This document shows, in pieces, positions 8,758 to 16,199 of a stretch of 64,000 nucleotides of DNA. Each line of letters begins with the position of its first letter. The first letter of the stretch is position 1. Origin of the DNA: Schwartzia succinivorans DSM 10502 (GTDB lineage: Bacteria; Bacillota; Negativicutes; Selenomonadales; Selenomonadaceae); contig NZ_FQUG01000009.1 in assembly GCF_900129225.1 (NCBI RefSeq), forward strand, positions 1-64,000, given 5' to 3'. Under the pieces are notes generated by a model. The model searched no databases, was not told the DNA's origin, and saw only the letters and a program-made list of their open reading frames with translations. The translations under genes were made by a program, and so were the position numbers.

Positions 8758-10320
8758 ATGAAGAGAAGATTGGCGGCAGGATTTTCATTTGTGCTGGTGC
8801 TTTTACTTTTTGCTGTACCTGCATTTGCGGCAGAGGTAACCTTCTATCACACAAATGATATACATGCACGTGTCGAAGCCGGGGATGACTACGGCAAGTC
8901 TGTTGGATTGGCTGAAATTGCGGCTGTTGTAAAAGAGGGGAAAAAACACAAGACAGCGCTGTGGCTTGATGCAGGTGATTTGATTCACGGTATGCCGCGT
9001 ATCAATATCACGAAGGGCGAGGCAATGGTTCCTATTCTTAATGAGGCAGGGATGGATGTTACCGTTCCCGGAAATCATGATTTCAATTATGGCTTTGCGC
9101 AGCTTCATAAGATATCCAAAGAATTCAAATTTCCCGTTCTTTCCGCAAATATTGCGATGAAAGAAACGCCCGAGGGGCAGACGGAGCGTGCGCTTCCCTT
9201 CCGTCCGTATGAGATTTTTAAGCTGAAAAACGGTGTAACTGTCGGCGTATTCGGACTTACGACACCGGAAACACAGTACAAAACTAATCCGAAGAATGTC
9301 ACAGAGGTTGAATTTCTTGACCCGGTGAAGTGTGCCCGTGCGATGGTATCCATGCTTCGCCCGTCCTGCGACATTGTTGTCGCAGTCATGCACATGGGAG
9401 TGGACCTTGGTTCTGAAATCAAGAGCGAAACGATTGCAAGGGAAGTCCCCGGAATTGATGTAATCGTTGACGGACACAGCCACACACGTCTGCCTGAGGG
9501 CGAGCTGGTCAATCAGACGCTGATTGTACAGACCGGCTGGCACGATTACTGCCTCGGAGAGGTAACTGTAAAGGTTGAGGATCACAAGGTCGTTTCAAAA
9601 AAGGCAAGACTGATTGAGGCAGAGGAAATGAAGAAAATCGCTCCTCAGCCGGACAAGGCCGTTACCGATACTCTGAAACGTCTTAACGCTGAAAGCGACA
9701 AGCTGATGAATGAGGTTGTCGCTCATAGCGGTCGTGAGCTTACAGCGGAAAGAGATATTGTACGTTCAAGGGAAGCCGAGCTTGGGAATTTTTATGCGGA
9801 TGCCTTCAGGGCAACGGCAAAAACAGATATTGCTGCCATCAACGGAGGCTGTCTGCGCGAAAAGCTTCCGAAGGGCGATGTAACGCGTGGAAACTTAATG
9901 GAAATTACTCCCTTCGGCAATACATTAAAAGCAATTCGTATAAAGGGTGCTGTAGTTCGTGCTATGGTTGAGCATTCGGTATCACAGGTGCCGGGCAATT
10001 TCGGAGGTTTTCTTGACTTTAGTGGCCTGACCTTCTCCTTTGACCCGTCAAAAGCACCGGGAGAGCGCGTGCAGGATATCCTTGTAGGAGAAGAACCTCT
10101 TGACCCGATGAAGGATTATACGTTTGCAACAGTAGATTATTTATGCGACGGTGGCGACGACTATAGTATGCTGGTCGGCGCGCCTGTCGTCGGAGAGTTC
10201 GATACTGTAGAAAGTGTCGTGGCAGATTATATGAACTCCGGAGCTGAGGTAGGAGCTGACATGGGCCGAATAACGGTTCTTGGCAAAGAGGCTGCAACGG
10301 ACAGCAAAGAAGCGGCGTAA
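8758..10320 (+). CDS. Exported 5'-nucleotidase / UshA-like metallophosphatase
   Basis: The 520-residue protein begins with a signal peptide (MKRRLAAGFSFVLVLLLF...AFAAEV), so it acts in the periplasm. The N-terminal metallophosphoesterase domain contains FYHTNDIHARVE, DAGDLIHG, GNHDFNYG, MHMGVD and DGHSHT. The C-terminal half fits the 5'-nucleotidase substrate domain (NGGCLREKLPKGDVTRGNLMEITPFGN, about 361). Such enzymes release phosphate and nucleosides from nucleotides, and some act on UDP-sugars or cyclic nucleotides; which one applies here cannot be read. AAAGGGG precedes ATG 8758. It is a single-gene unit. Confidence 0.9.
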   Translation: MKRRLAAGFSFVLVLLLFAVPAFAAEVTFYHTNDIHARVEAGDDYGKSVGLAEIAAVVKEGKKHKTALWLDAGDLIHGMPRINITKGEAMVPILNEAGMDVTVPGNHDFNYGFAQLHKISKEFKFPVLSANIAMKETPEGQTERALPFRPYEIFKLKNGVTVGVFGLTTPETQYKTNPKNVTEVEFLDPVKCARAMVSMLRPSCDIVVAVMHMGVDLGSEIKSETIAREVPGIDVIVDGHSHTRLPEGELVNQTLIVQTGWHDYCLGEVTVKVEDHKVVSKKARLIEAEEMKKIAPQPDKAVTDTLKRLNAESDKLMNEVVAHSGRELTAERDIVRSREAELGNFYADAFRATAKTDIAAINGGCLREKLPKGDVTRGNLMEITPFGNTLKAIRIKGAVVRAMVEHSVSQVPGNFGGFLDFSGLTFSFDPSKAPGERVQDILVGEEPLDPMKDYTFATVDYLCDGGDDYSMLVGAPVVGEFDTVESVVADYMNSGAEVGADMGRITVLGKEAATDSKEAA

Positions 10321-10330
10321 AGTACAACTA

Positions 10331-10381
10331 AAAGGGACTGTGAAAAATGCGTCAGCATTTTGTCATGGTCCCTTTATTTTT
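10331..10381 (+). terminator. Terminator after the 5'-nucleotidase gene
   Basis: AAAGGGAC (10331-10338) pairs with GTCCCTTT (10368-10375), with an inner stem AAAATGC / GCATTTT, then a T-rich tail. It closely resembles the nrfA terminator at 17495-17542. Confidence 0.85.
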
Positions 10382-10410
10382 AGCGTATGTCCATCATAGA
10401 TTGCTTTTTG

Positions 10411-10432
10411 TGATGTTGCAATTGCAACATCA
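10411..10432 (+). promoter_or_regulatory. Crp/Fnr-type operator, perfect 22-bp palindrome
   Basis: TGATGTTGCAA and TTGCAACATCA are exact inverted halves centred between 10421 and 10422. The core is GTTGC-AATT-GCAAC. The centre lies 29.5 bases before the first base of the -10 box TATAGT at 10451. The same core at the same distance is found before nrfH (15647-15660). Confidence 0.85.
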
Positions 10433-10450
10433 TAGTGTGGCAGTTGATGG

Positions 10451-10456
10451 TATAGT
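10451..10456 (+). promoter_or_regulatory. -10 box of the regulator-ccm operon promoter
   Basis: TATAGT at 10451-10456 predicts a transcription start near 10463, which places the palindrome centre at -41.5. There is no good -35 box, as expected for a promoter that needs a class II activator. Confidence 0.65.
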
Positions 10457-10499
10457 AGTAAGTAGATTATGAAAATTTAAAAATGTTGGGGGTGTGGAA

Positions 10500-11171
10500 A
10501 TGGCCGGGTATCATCTTGATCTTCACCTGCTGCATCTTTTTGAGGGGCTGACAGCAGCGGAAACAGATCAGTTCCTTGCAGGAATGAACGCCTCAGTTCG
10601 GAGATATGAAAAGGGGAAATATGTTTTGCAGGCGGGGAAGAAAAACGAAAATATCGGTGTTATCGTTGAGGGTGAAATACAGGTAATCTCAGAGGATGTA
10701 CACGGAAATGAGTCCGTAAGCCATTCGTTGGAACGAGGGGCACTCGTAGGAATTACTACTGCGATTCTTCCGGATAAGGCAATGAATTTGTCTCTTGTTG
10801 CGACAACAAATGTGCTTGTTCTTTGGATTCCATATAATATCCTGCTGACTTCAGGAGCCCGCATGGGCCGTATTCATGGAGTGGTCATGAAGCACCTTTT
10901 GCAGGTATTCGCTTGGAAGACCGTCATTATGGCAGAAAAGATTCAGCTTTTATCGCAGAAGACTCTTAGGGAGCGGATCGTTTTGTACCTTCAGCAGAAG
11001 ATGTGGAGGCAGGGAGTGGATAAGGTTCATATTCCGGGACGTATACAGATGGCAAAGGAACTGGAGTGCAATCGAAGCGCGCTTACGCGAGAGCTGTCTA
11101 TTATGAAAGCAGAGGGTATTATCTCTTTCGAGGATGACTGGATGCAGCTGTGCGTGGAGAAGCGCTTATGA
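10500..11171 (+). CDS. Crp/Fnr family transcription regulator of the ccm-nrf block
   Basis: The 223-residue protein has an N-terminal cyclic-nucleotide-binding-like sensor domain (about 10-125), a dimer helix and a C-terminal winged helix with the recognition region ELECNRSALTRELSIMKAEG. Only two cysteines are present (in ELECNR and QLCVEK), so it cannot carry an FNR-type [4Fe-4S] cluster. Heme or another ligand for NO or nitrite sensing is possible but not shown. GTG 10494 is in frame, but GGGGG at 10488-10492 favours ATG 10500. The last four bases overlap the ATG of ccmA. A palindromic operator before its own gene suggests autoregulation. Confidence 0.9.
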   Translation: MAGYHLDLHLLHLFEGLTAAETDQFLAGMNASVRRYEKGKYVLQAGKKNENIGVIVEGEIQVISEDVHGNESVSHSLERGALVGITTAILPDKAMNLSLVATTNVLVLWIPYNILLTSGARMGRIHGVVMKHLLQVFAWKTVIMAEKIQLLSQKTLRERIVLYLQQKMWRQGVDKVHIPGRIQMAKELECNRSALTRELSIMKAEGIISFEDDWMQLCVEKRL

Positions 11172-11797
11172 AAATGATTGTGTTTGAAGAAGTAGATAAA
11201 TCCTTTGGGGGAAGAAAGGTTCTGAGAAATTTATCTGCCGTATGTTGTGGGGGGCAGATTACATCGGTCGTTGGACCGAACGGATGCGGAAAGTCAACTT
11301 TTTTAAAACTGGCTGGGCACTTCATGCTTCCTGACAGTGGACGTGTCACGATAAAGGAAGAAGACATGGTGCTGCAGGGGGAAGAACTTCGTATGTCTCT
11401 CGCTTATATGTCGCCGGAGCTAAGATTTTATCCGAGACTTACGGCGCTGGAAAATCTCTCTTTTTTTCTTGGGCTTAGGGGGATAGCGTTAGATGGCAGA
11501 CAGTATGAGGAGGTGCTGGAACGTGTCGGAATACTTCCAGAGGCAGTAAAAAGAACCAGAGTCGGTGAATTTTCTACAGGCATGCGGCAACGTCTCCTTT
11601 TTTGTGTGATGCTGGCATCGAAAGCGGATATATGGCTTTTGGATGAACCGGGAGCAAATCTGGATGATGAGGGACGTGCAATGGTGCTTCGTGAGATAAA
11701 GCGCGGAGCATCTGAGCAAAAGCTTATATTGCTCGCAACAAATGACAGCAGGGAAAGGGGGGCGGCAGATGAAGCCATCGACCTTTCAGGGAATTAA
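11168..11797 (+). CDS. ccmA: Heme exporter ATPase CcmA
   Basis: This ABC ATPase energises release of holo-CcmE from the CcmC complex in System I cytochrome c maturation. The Walker A motif GPNGCGKST, the signature FSTGMRQRL and the Walker B motif DIWLLDEPGANLD are visible in the 209-residue product. ATG 11168 overlaps the stop of the regulator gene by four bases (ATGA), which implies translational coupling. An upstream in-frame start at 11150 lies inside the regulator and is less likely. The gene is the first of ccmA-B-C-E-F. Confidence 0.9.
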   Translation: MKMIVFEEVDKSFGGRKVLRNLSAVCCGGQITSVVGPNGCGKSTFLKLAGHFMLPDSGRVTIKEEDMVLQGEELRMSLAYMSPELRFYPRLTALENLSFFLGLRGIALDGRQYEEVLERVGILPEAVKRTRVGEFSTGMRQRLLFCVMLASKADIWLLDEPGANLDDEGRAMVLREIKRGASEQKLILLATNDSRERGAADEAIDLSGN

Positions 11798-12440
11798 GCT
11801 GGTGCTTCGAAAAGAGCTTATGACAGGTTTGAGGTTTCGTGCAGCGTGGGCGGCAATGCTTATGTTTTCTTTTACGTCGCTGGTGTGCATTAGCTTTGCA
11901 CTGGGCGGAACCTCAGCAGAACCAAAGCTTTTCGCAGCACTTTTATGGATTCTGTTGTTCTTTTCCTCACTGGCAGGGTCGGACCGTGTGTTTTCAGATG
12001 AAGAAGCTGAAGGAACACTTATGGCTCTGCGTGTATATGCCCCTTCTCAGGCTGTGCTGTTCGGCAAAATGCTTTATGAGTTTTTTGTACTGACCGTTAT
12101 CACTGTACTTCTTTTGCCGCTGTTCATAGTATTTCTTGGAGTGGAAACGAAAGAGATACTGCTGCTGCTTTGTACGGTTGGCGCAGGTCTTTGGGGTATT
12201 TCGGCGGCCGGAACGCTGCTTTCCGCGCTGATTGTCGGAGCAGGGGTTCGAAGCGGACTGTTTTCGGTTCTGATGCTTCCTGTGATTCTGCCTGTCTTTC
12301 TTCCGGCAATCCGGCTGACAGAGGCGGCGTTTGGAGGAACCGTGGTATCACTGAGCTTTTTTGGTGGAATCGTTTTGTACGATATGATTTTGTCTGTGGC
12401 AGCATCGATTTTGTTTGATTATCTCTGGTATGCGGAGTAA
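11769..12440 (+). CDS. ccmB: Heme exporter permease CcmB
   Basis: The 223-residue protein has six hydrophobic segments and the CcmB motif SDRVFSDEEAEGTL near residue 74. It forms the membrane part of the CcmAB transporter in the inner membrane. ATG 11769 is preceded by AAAGGGGGG and overlaps the end of ccmA by 29 bases. The stop TAA abuts directly on the ATG of ccmC. Confidence 0.9.
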   Translation: MKPSTFQGIKLVLRKELMTGLRFRAAWAAMLMFSFTSLVCISFALGGTSAEPKLFAALLWILLFFSSLAGSDRVFSDEEAEGTLMALRVYAPSQAVLFGKMLYEFFVLTVITVLLLPLFIVFLGVETKEILLLLCTVGAGLWGISAAGTLLSALIVGAGVRSGLFSVLMLPVILPVFLPAIRLTEAAFGGTVVSLSFFGGIVLYDMILSVAASILFDYLWYAE

Positions 12441-13082
12441 ATGGGGGTGAAGTTTGTGCTTGGTGCGTGTATTGTGATATTGACAGTAATGGTAGCCGGT
12501 GCAGTATTCTTCGTCGTGCCTCCTGCGGAAGGGCTCGGGAATCTGGTCCGTATCGCGTTTTTGCATATTCCTGCGGCGTGGGTATCCGTTATTGCCTTTT
12601 TTATGAGTGCATGGTGGGCTGCGGCATATCTTCGCAGGGGAAATATACGGGATGATGCGCGTTCATTTTCCTCGGCAAGACTTGGCTTTGTATTCACACT
12701 TTTGGCCACTGTCAGCGGGGCCGTATTTTCAAAGCTTACATGGGGGGCCTATTGGAACTGGGACCCAAGACAGACGACAATCCTGGTGCTGCTTTTAATT
12801 TATGGGGCGTATCTTACACTGAGGGCTGCAATGGAGGAATACAATCGCAGGGCCAGGGTATCAGCGGTATACTCACTTTTTTCTTTCCTGACCGTGCCGT
12901 TTCTCGTGTTTATCGTTCCACGCCTGTTTTTTTCGCTGCATCCGACACCGGTTTTGAACGGCAGCGGCTCTGTAGATATGGATCCGGTGATGCTGGTTAC
13001 GCTTTTTGCGGCGGCAGCGGATGCAACGCTGATTTACATCTGGCTGCTTTTGAAGAGTTCCCGTAAGGAGGAAAAGATATGA
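12441..13082 (+). CDS. ccmC: Heme handling protein CcmC
   Basis: CcmC loads heme onto CcmE on the outer face of the inner membrane. The 213-residue product has about six membrane segments and the tryptophan-rich heme motif WGAYWNWDPRQT (about 101-112), together with conserved histidines in LHIPAAW and LHPTPV. Its ATG follows the ccmB stop without a gap. No separate ccmD is seen; the last codons overlap the start of ccmE by four bases. Confidence 0.92.
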   Translation: MGVKFVLGACIVILTVMVAGAVFFVVPPAEGLGNLVRIAFLHIPAAWVSVIAFFMSAWWAAAYLRRGNIRDDARSFSSARLGFVFTLLATVSGAVFSKLTWGAYWNWDPRQTTILVLLLIYGAYLTLRAAMEEYNRRARVSAVYSLFSFLTVPFLVFIVPRLFFSLHPTPVLNGSGSVDMDPVMLVTLFAAAADATLIYIWLLLKSSRKEEKI

Positions 13083-13450
13083 ACCGAAAGGCTCTGCTGG
13101 TTGTTCTTTTATTGGCCTTTATAGGATATGCAGGATGGAGCTTCGTGGACTCACTGACCCCGTATGTCGGCATCGCAGCCGCCAAAAACGCATCAGGCAG
13201 CGTGCAGGTTAAGGGGCTTTTGGATGATAGGGAAAGCGCTCCTCACATGGAGGGAGATACCTTTGTGTTTTTTCTGAAGGATGAGGAAACAAGTGAGAGT
13301 ATGATGGTTCGTTACAAAGGCACAAAGCCGGATCAGTTCGATCAGGCACATCATATTGTTGCGGTGGGGAAATATCATTCAGGCGCTTTTCATGCGGAAA
13401 AGCTGCTTATCAAATGTCCGTCGAAATACGAGCAGCAGAAGGGAAAATAG
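13079..13450 (+). CDS. ccmE: Heme chaperone CcmE, cysteine (C-x-x-x-Y) variant
   Basis: CcmE is the periplasmic heme chaperone of System I: one N-terminal anchor (about 5-22) followed by an OB-fold domain. In the common form heme is bound covalently by His in H-x-x-x-Y. In this 123-residue protein the equivalent C-terminal place reads CPSKY, with Cys113 and Tyr117. This matches the C-x-x-x-Y variant known from archaea and some sulfate reducers, which also lack CcmH. ATG 13079 overlaps the end of ccmC. Confidence 0.88.
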   Translation: MNRKALLVVLLLAFIGYAGWSFVDSLTPYVGIAAAKNASGSVQVKGLLDDRESAPHMEGDTFVFFLKDEETSESMMVRYKGTKPDQFDQAHHIVAVGKYHSGAFHAEKLLIKCPSKYEQQKGK

Positions 13451-13453
13451 AAA

Positions 13454-15550
13454 ATGGCAGGATTTGTCTTTTTGTGTGTGGTACTTCTTGCATCTACGGG
13501 AGCAGTCCTGTGTTATGGAACAGAGCGGGAAAAAACGGGCTGCTTGGGCAGGGTACTGGTATATCTGGCGTTTTTTGCGGCGTTTGCCGCAGCTGCCGTA
13601 CTCATGGGATTTCTGCTGACGAATCGTTTTGACATTGCATATGTTGCAGCCTATTCATCAAAGAATCTTCCTTTAATGTATAAGATTTCAGCTTTTTGGG
13701 CCGGACAGGAAGGTTCCTTCCTCTTATGGCTGCTAATACATGCCACAGCAGGTGCATGGCTTGTTTATAAAGGAAGAATGAAATATGGTGGATTAACAGT
13801 ATATCTACTTATTCAACTTCTCTTGACCGTGTTGTGTGTTGAAAAAAGCCCTTTCCGTCCTATAGAGGAATCGGTGCTTGACGGTGTGGGGCTTAATCCT
13901 CTGCTGCAGGACCCATGGATGGCAATACATCCCCCAATAATTTTTGTCGGATACGCACTTCTTGCCGTGCCGTTTGCGTACTGCTGCGGGGCGCTTATTG
14001 AAAAGGACATGGGAACGGGATGGATGAATTCTGTGCGCAGATGGGGGCTTTGTGCGTGGGCGTTTTTGGGTGCGGGTATTTTTATCGGCGGCTATTGGGC
14101 GTATAAGGTTCTCGGCTGGGGCGGTTATTGGGGGTGGGACCCTGTGGAAAATTCCTCCCTTGTACCGTGGCTTGTAACGGGTGTCATGCTCCATGTGCTA
14201 TGTACAGCAAAAATCCGGCCGGCAGTTATCCCTATGGTGCATCTGTCGGTAATATTTACGTATACACTGGTTATTTACGGAACGTTTCTTACTCGAAGCG
14301 GTATTCTCGGAGATTTTTCGGTCCATTCCTTCAGTGGGACAGGAATAGGTCTCATGCTTGCGGTCGCGGACGGAACCGTGCTGCTGGCAGGACTCATCTT
14401 GATGATTGTACGTGCGGGCCTTCTTCCACAGGGTGAAATGTATACGGACCACAATAGCCGCGAGTTTTTCATGCTTCTCGGGTCGCTTTTGATTGTGTTT
14501 GCTTCTGCTATTGTCTTTATAGGAATGTCTATGCCTCTTTTGACGCAGCTTGTGAGTAAACCTGCGGCGGTCAATACAGATTTCTATGTACGGACATTGA
14601 TGCCACTTGCAGTGGTACTCATGCTTGTTATGGGCATCGGAAGTCTGAAGCGATGGGGTAAACAAACAGAAAAGAAACGGCTTATACTCCCGATGGCTTT
14701 CTTTGTACTGGGGATTATGGCTGCACTTGGCATAGGCCTTCGCGCGCCGCTTCCAATTTTGCTCTCCGGCGCTTCGCTCTTTGCTGTTGGATGTGTTTGC
14801 ATGGCAAAGAAAAAACAGCTGATAAAATGGGGAGGCTTCACTGCTCATCTTGGAGTCGCAATCGGCCTTTTTGCCATTGTGCTTTCCGGAAGCGGTAGCC
14901 GTCAGGTTTCCAGTGAATTTATCACAGGGACACCACAGCAGCTTTTTGGTCATGAAATTATCTATGAAGGGCAGCGTTTTACTGAGGATGGTTCAGAAAA
15001 GCGCTATGTTTTTCGGGTGGATGGAACAGAATATTCCGCTCTGACTAAGCTGCGCGCAAATGGGGAGGATGCGGCGCGTGAACCTGCTATAGGGCACTTT
15101 GCCGCAGGCGATGTGTATATAGCTCCGTCGCCTTTAAGTGCGGAACGAAGAGAAATGCTGCTTAAACACGGGAAAATTGCTATGGACGAAGCTTATGCGT
15201 ACCGTTTTGAATCTGTTGAATACGAAGAAAAGAATGACGGCACAACGCTCGTGACGGCTGATGTAGAGATTACGGACGGAGAGCGCGTAGAACATGCTAA
15301 GCCCTGGATACGCGCGACTGCTGAAGGCGGTACATCAAAGCCTGTTGAAGTGTTTGGCGGGGCCTCGCGCATACGTTTAACAGGTGTTTCTTCAGATGGC
15401 CGTACTATACGCATGGAGTGCATGCCGTCCCTGGAATCTGAACAGGCTATGCCGGTGACCGCATCGGTAAGCACAAAACCTGGAATATGGATATTGTGGC
15501 TTGGCACGATGCTTGTTACAATTGGGTGTATAAAAGCTGCAAAAGAATAG
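13454..15550 (+). CDS. ccmF: Cytochrome c heme lyase subunit CcmF
   Basis: CcmF is the large membrane protein that attaches heme to apocytochrome c. The 698-residue product has many membrane helices and the tryptophan-rich motif WGGYWGWDPVENSSLVPWL (about 218-236), plus conserved histidines such as in HPPIIF and HLSVIF. A C-terminal periplasmic part follows. It starts three bases after the ccmE stop and ends the operon. CcmG, CcmH and CcmI do not follow; nrfH does. This single CcmF may therefore serve both normal CXXCH hemes and the CXXCK heme of NrfA. Confidence 0.93.
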   Translation: MAGFVFLCVVLLASTGAVLCYGTEREKTGCLGRVLVYLAFFAAFAAAAVLMGFLLTNRFDIAYVAAYSSKNLPLMYKISAFWAGQEGSFLLWLLIHATAGAWLVYKGRMKYGGLTVYLLIQLLLTVLCVEKSPFRPIEESVLDGVGLNPLLQDPWMAIHPPIIFVGYALLAVPFAYCCGALIEKDMGTGWMNSVRRWGLCAWAFLGAGIFIGGYWAYKVLGWGGYWGWDPVENSSLVPWLVTGVMLHVLCTAKIRPAVIPMVHLSVIFTYTLVIYGTFLTRSGILGDFSVHSFSGTGIGLMLAVADGTVLLAGLILMIVRAGLLPQGEMYTDHNSREFFMLLGSLLIVFASAIVFIGMSMPLLTQLVSKPAAVNTDFYVRTLMPLAVVLMLVMGIGSLKRWGKQTEKKRLILPMAFFVLGIMAALGIGLRAPLPILLSGASLFAVGCVCMAKKKQLIKWGGFTAHLGVAIGLFAIVLSGSGSRQVSSEFITGTPQQLFGHEIIYEGQRFTEDGSEKRYVFRVDGTEYSALTKLRANGEDAAREPAIGHFAAGDVYIAPSPLSAERREMLLKHGKIAMDEAYAYRFESVEYEEKNDGTTLVTADVEITDGERVEHAKPWIRATAEGGTSKPVEVFGGASRIRLTGVSSDGRTIRMECMPSLESEQAMPVTASVSTKPGIWILWLGTMLVTIGCIKAAKE

Positions 15551-15559
15551 CAAGAAGGA

Positions 15560-15589
15560 AAAACGCCGGGGAAAAATTCCCCGGCGTTT
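15560..15589 (+). terminator. Hairpin terminator after ccmF
   Basis: AAACGCCGGGG and CCCCGGCGTTT form a very stable stem. The T run after it is weak, so termination may be partial and some nrfHA mRNA could come from the ccm promoter. Confidence 0.7.
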
Positions 15590-15646
15590 CGCGGTTTTGT
15601 AAAAATAAAAGCAATCGGTTTTGTTGTAAAAATTTTCTATAAAAAC

Positions 15647-15660
15647 GTTGCTAGTGCAAC
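15647..15660 (+). promoter_or_regulatory. Crp/Fnr-type operator before nrfH
   Basis: GTTGC-TAGT-GCAAC, the same core and spacer length as the palindrome before the regulator gene. Its centre (15653.5) is 29.5 bases before the first base of the -10 box. Confidence 0.8.
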
Positions 15661-15682
15661 ATACGATTAAATTTTATGATGA

Positions 15683-15688
15683 TATAAT
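15683..15688 (+). promoter_or_regulatory. -10 box of the nrfHA promoter
   Basis: A perfect TATAAT predicts a start near 15695, giving a leader of about 22 bases and an operator centre at -41.5. No -35 consensus is present because the operator occupies that position. Confidence 0.75.
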
Positions 15689-15716
15689 GAAAATAAATGA
15701 AAGGAGGGGAGCGGAA

Positions 15717-16199
15717 TTGGATTTCAAACAGTATGTTTCCGAGCATACGCTGAAGTGCCTGGCGGGTGGATTCGTTATAGGTGCTCTTGTTATGGGGGTC
15801 GGGTCCGTTATGGTATCGGCAACAGGCGGCCCGGCATTTTGCGGAAGCTGTCACGCGATGAAAGAACCTGCTGCGAGCCATGCCATGGCAACGCACAAAG
15901 ACAGGGACTGCGTTGAGTGCCATCTTCCACACGATAATCCGGCCATCTATCTCATAGAAAAGGGAAGAACCGGAATGATTGACACATATCATGAAGTCCT
16001 GCGTGATTACCCGGCGCATATTCAGCTCTCGAAGGGAGCGAAGGAGACCGTAAATAAGAACTGCCTGCGGTGTCATCAGACTACCGTAGAAAGGGTAAAA
16101 ATGGGAGCCGCACCTATGGATACGGGTGACTGTATGAAGTGCCACAGCCGTGTGGCCCATGGCTCCAACCATCTCGAAGGGGGGATAAAAGTTGAATAA
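15717..16199 (+). CDS. nrfH: Tetraheme cytochrome c NrfH, quinol dehydrogenase
   Basis: NrfH anchors the nitrite reductase in the membrane and passes electrons from menaquinol to NrfA. The 160-residue product has one N-terminal membrane helix (about 14-35) and exactly four CXXCH sites: CGSCH (42), CVECH (65), CLRCH (116) and CMKCH (139). AGGAGGGG at 15702-15709 points to TTG 15717 as start, which gives MDFKQYVSEH; an earlier start at 15648 would lie upstream of the predicted mRNA start. The end overlaps nrfA by eight bases. Confidence 0.93.
   Translation: MDFKQYVSEHTLKCLAGGFVIGALVMGVGSVMVSATGGPAFCGSCHAMKEPAASHAMATHKDRDCVECHLPHDNPAIYLIEKGRTGMIDTYHEVLRDYPAHIQLSKGAKETVNKNCLRCHQTTVERVKMGAAPMDTGDCMKCHSRVAHGSNHLEGGIKVE

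Noticed and set aside
10500-11171. FNR-type oxygen sensor
   Set aside because: Only two cysteines are present; the four needed for the [4Fe-4S] cluster are missing.
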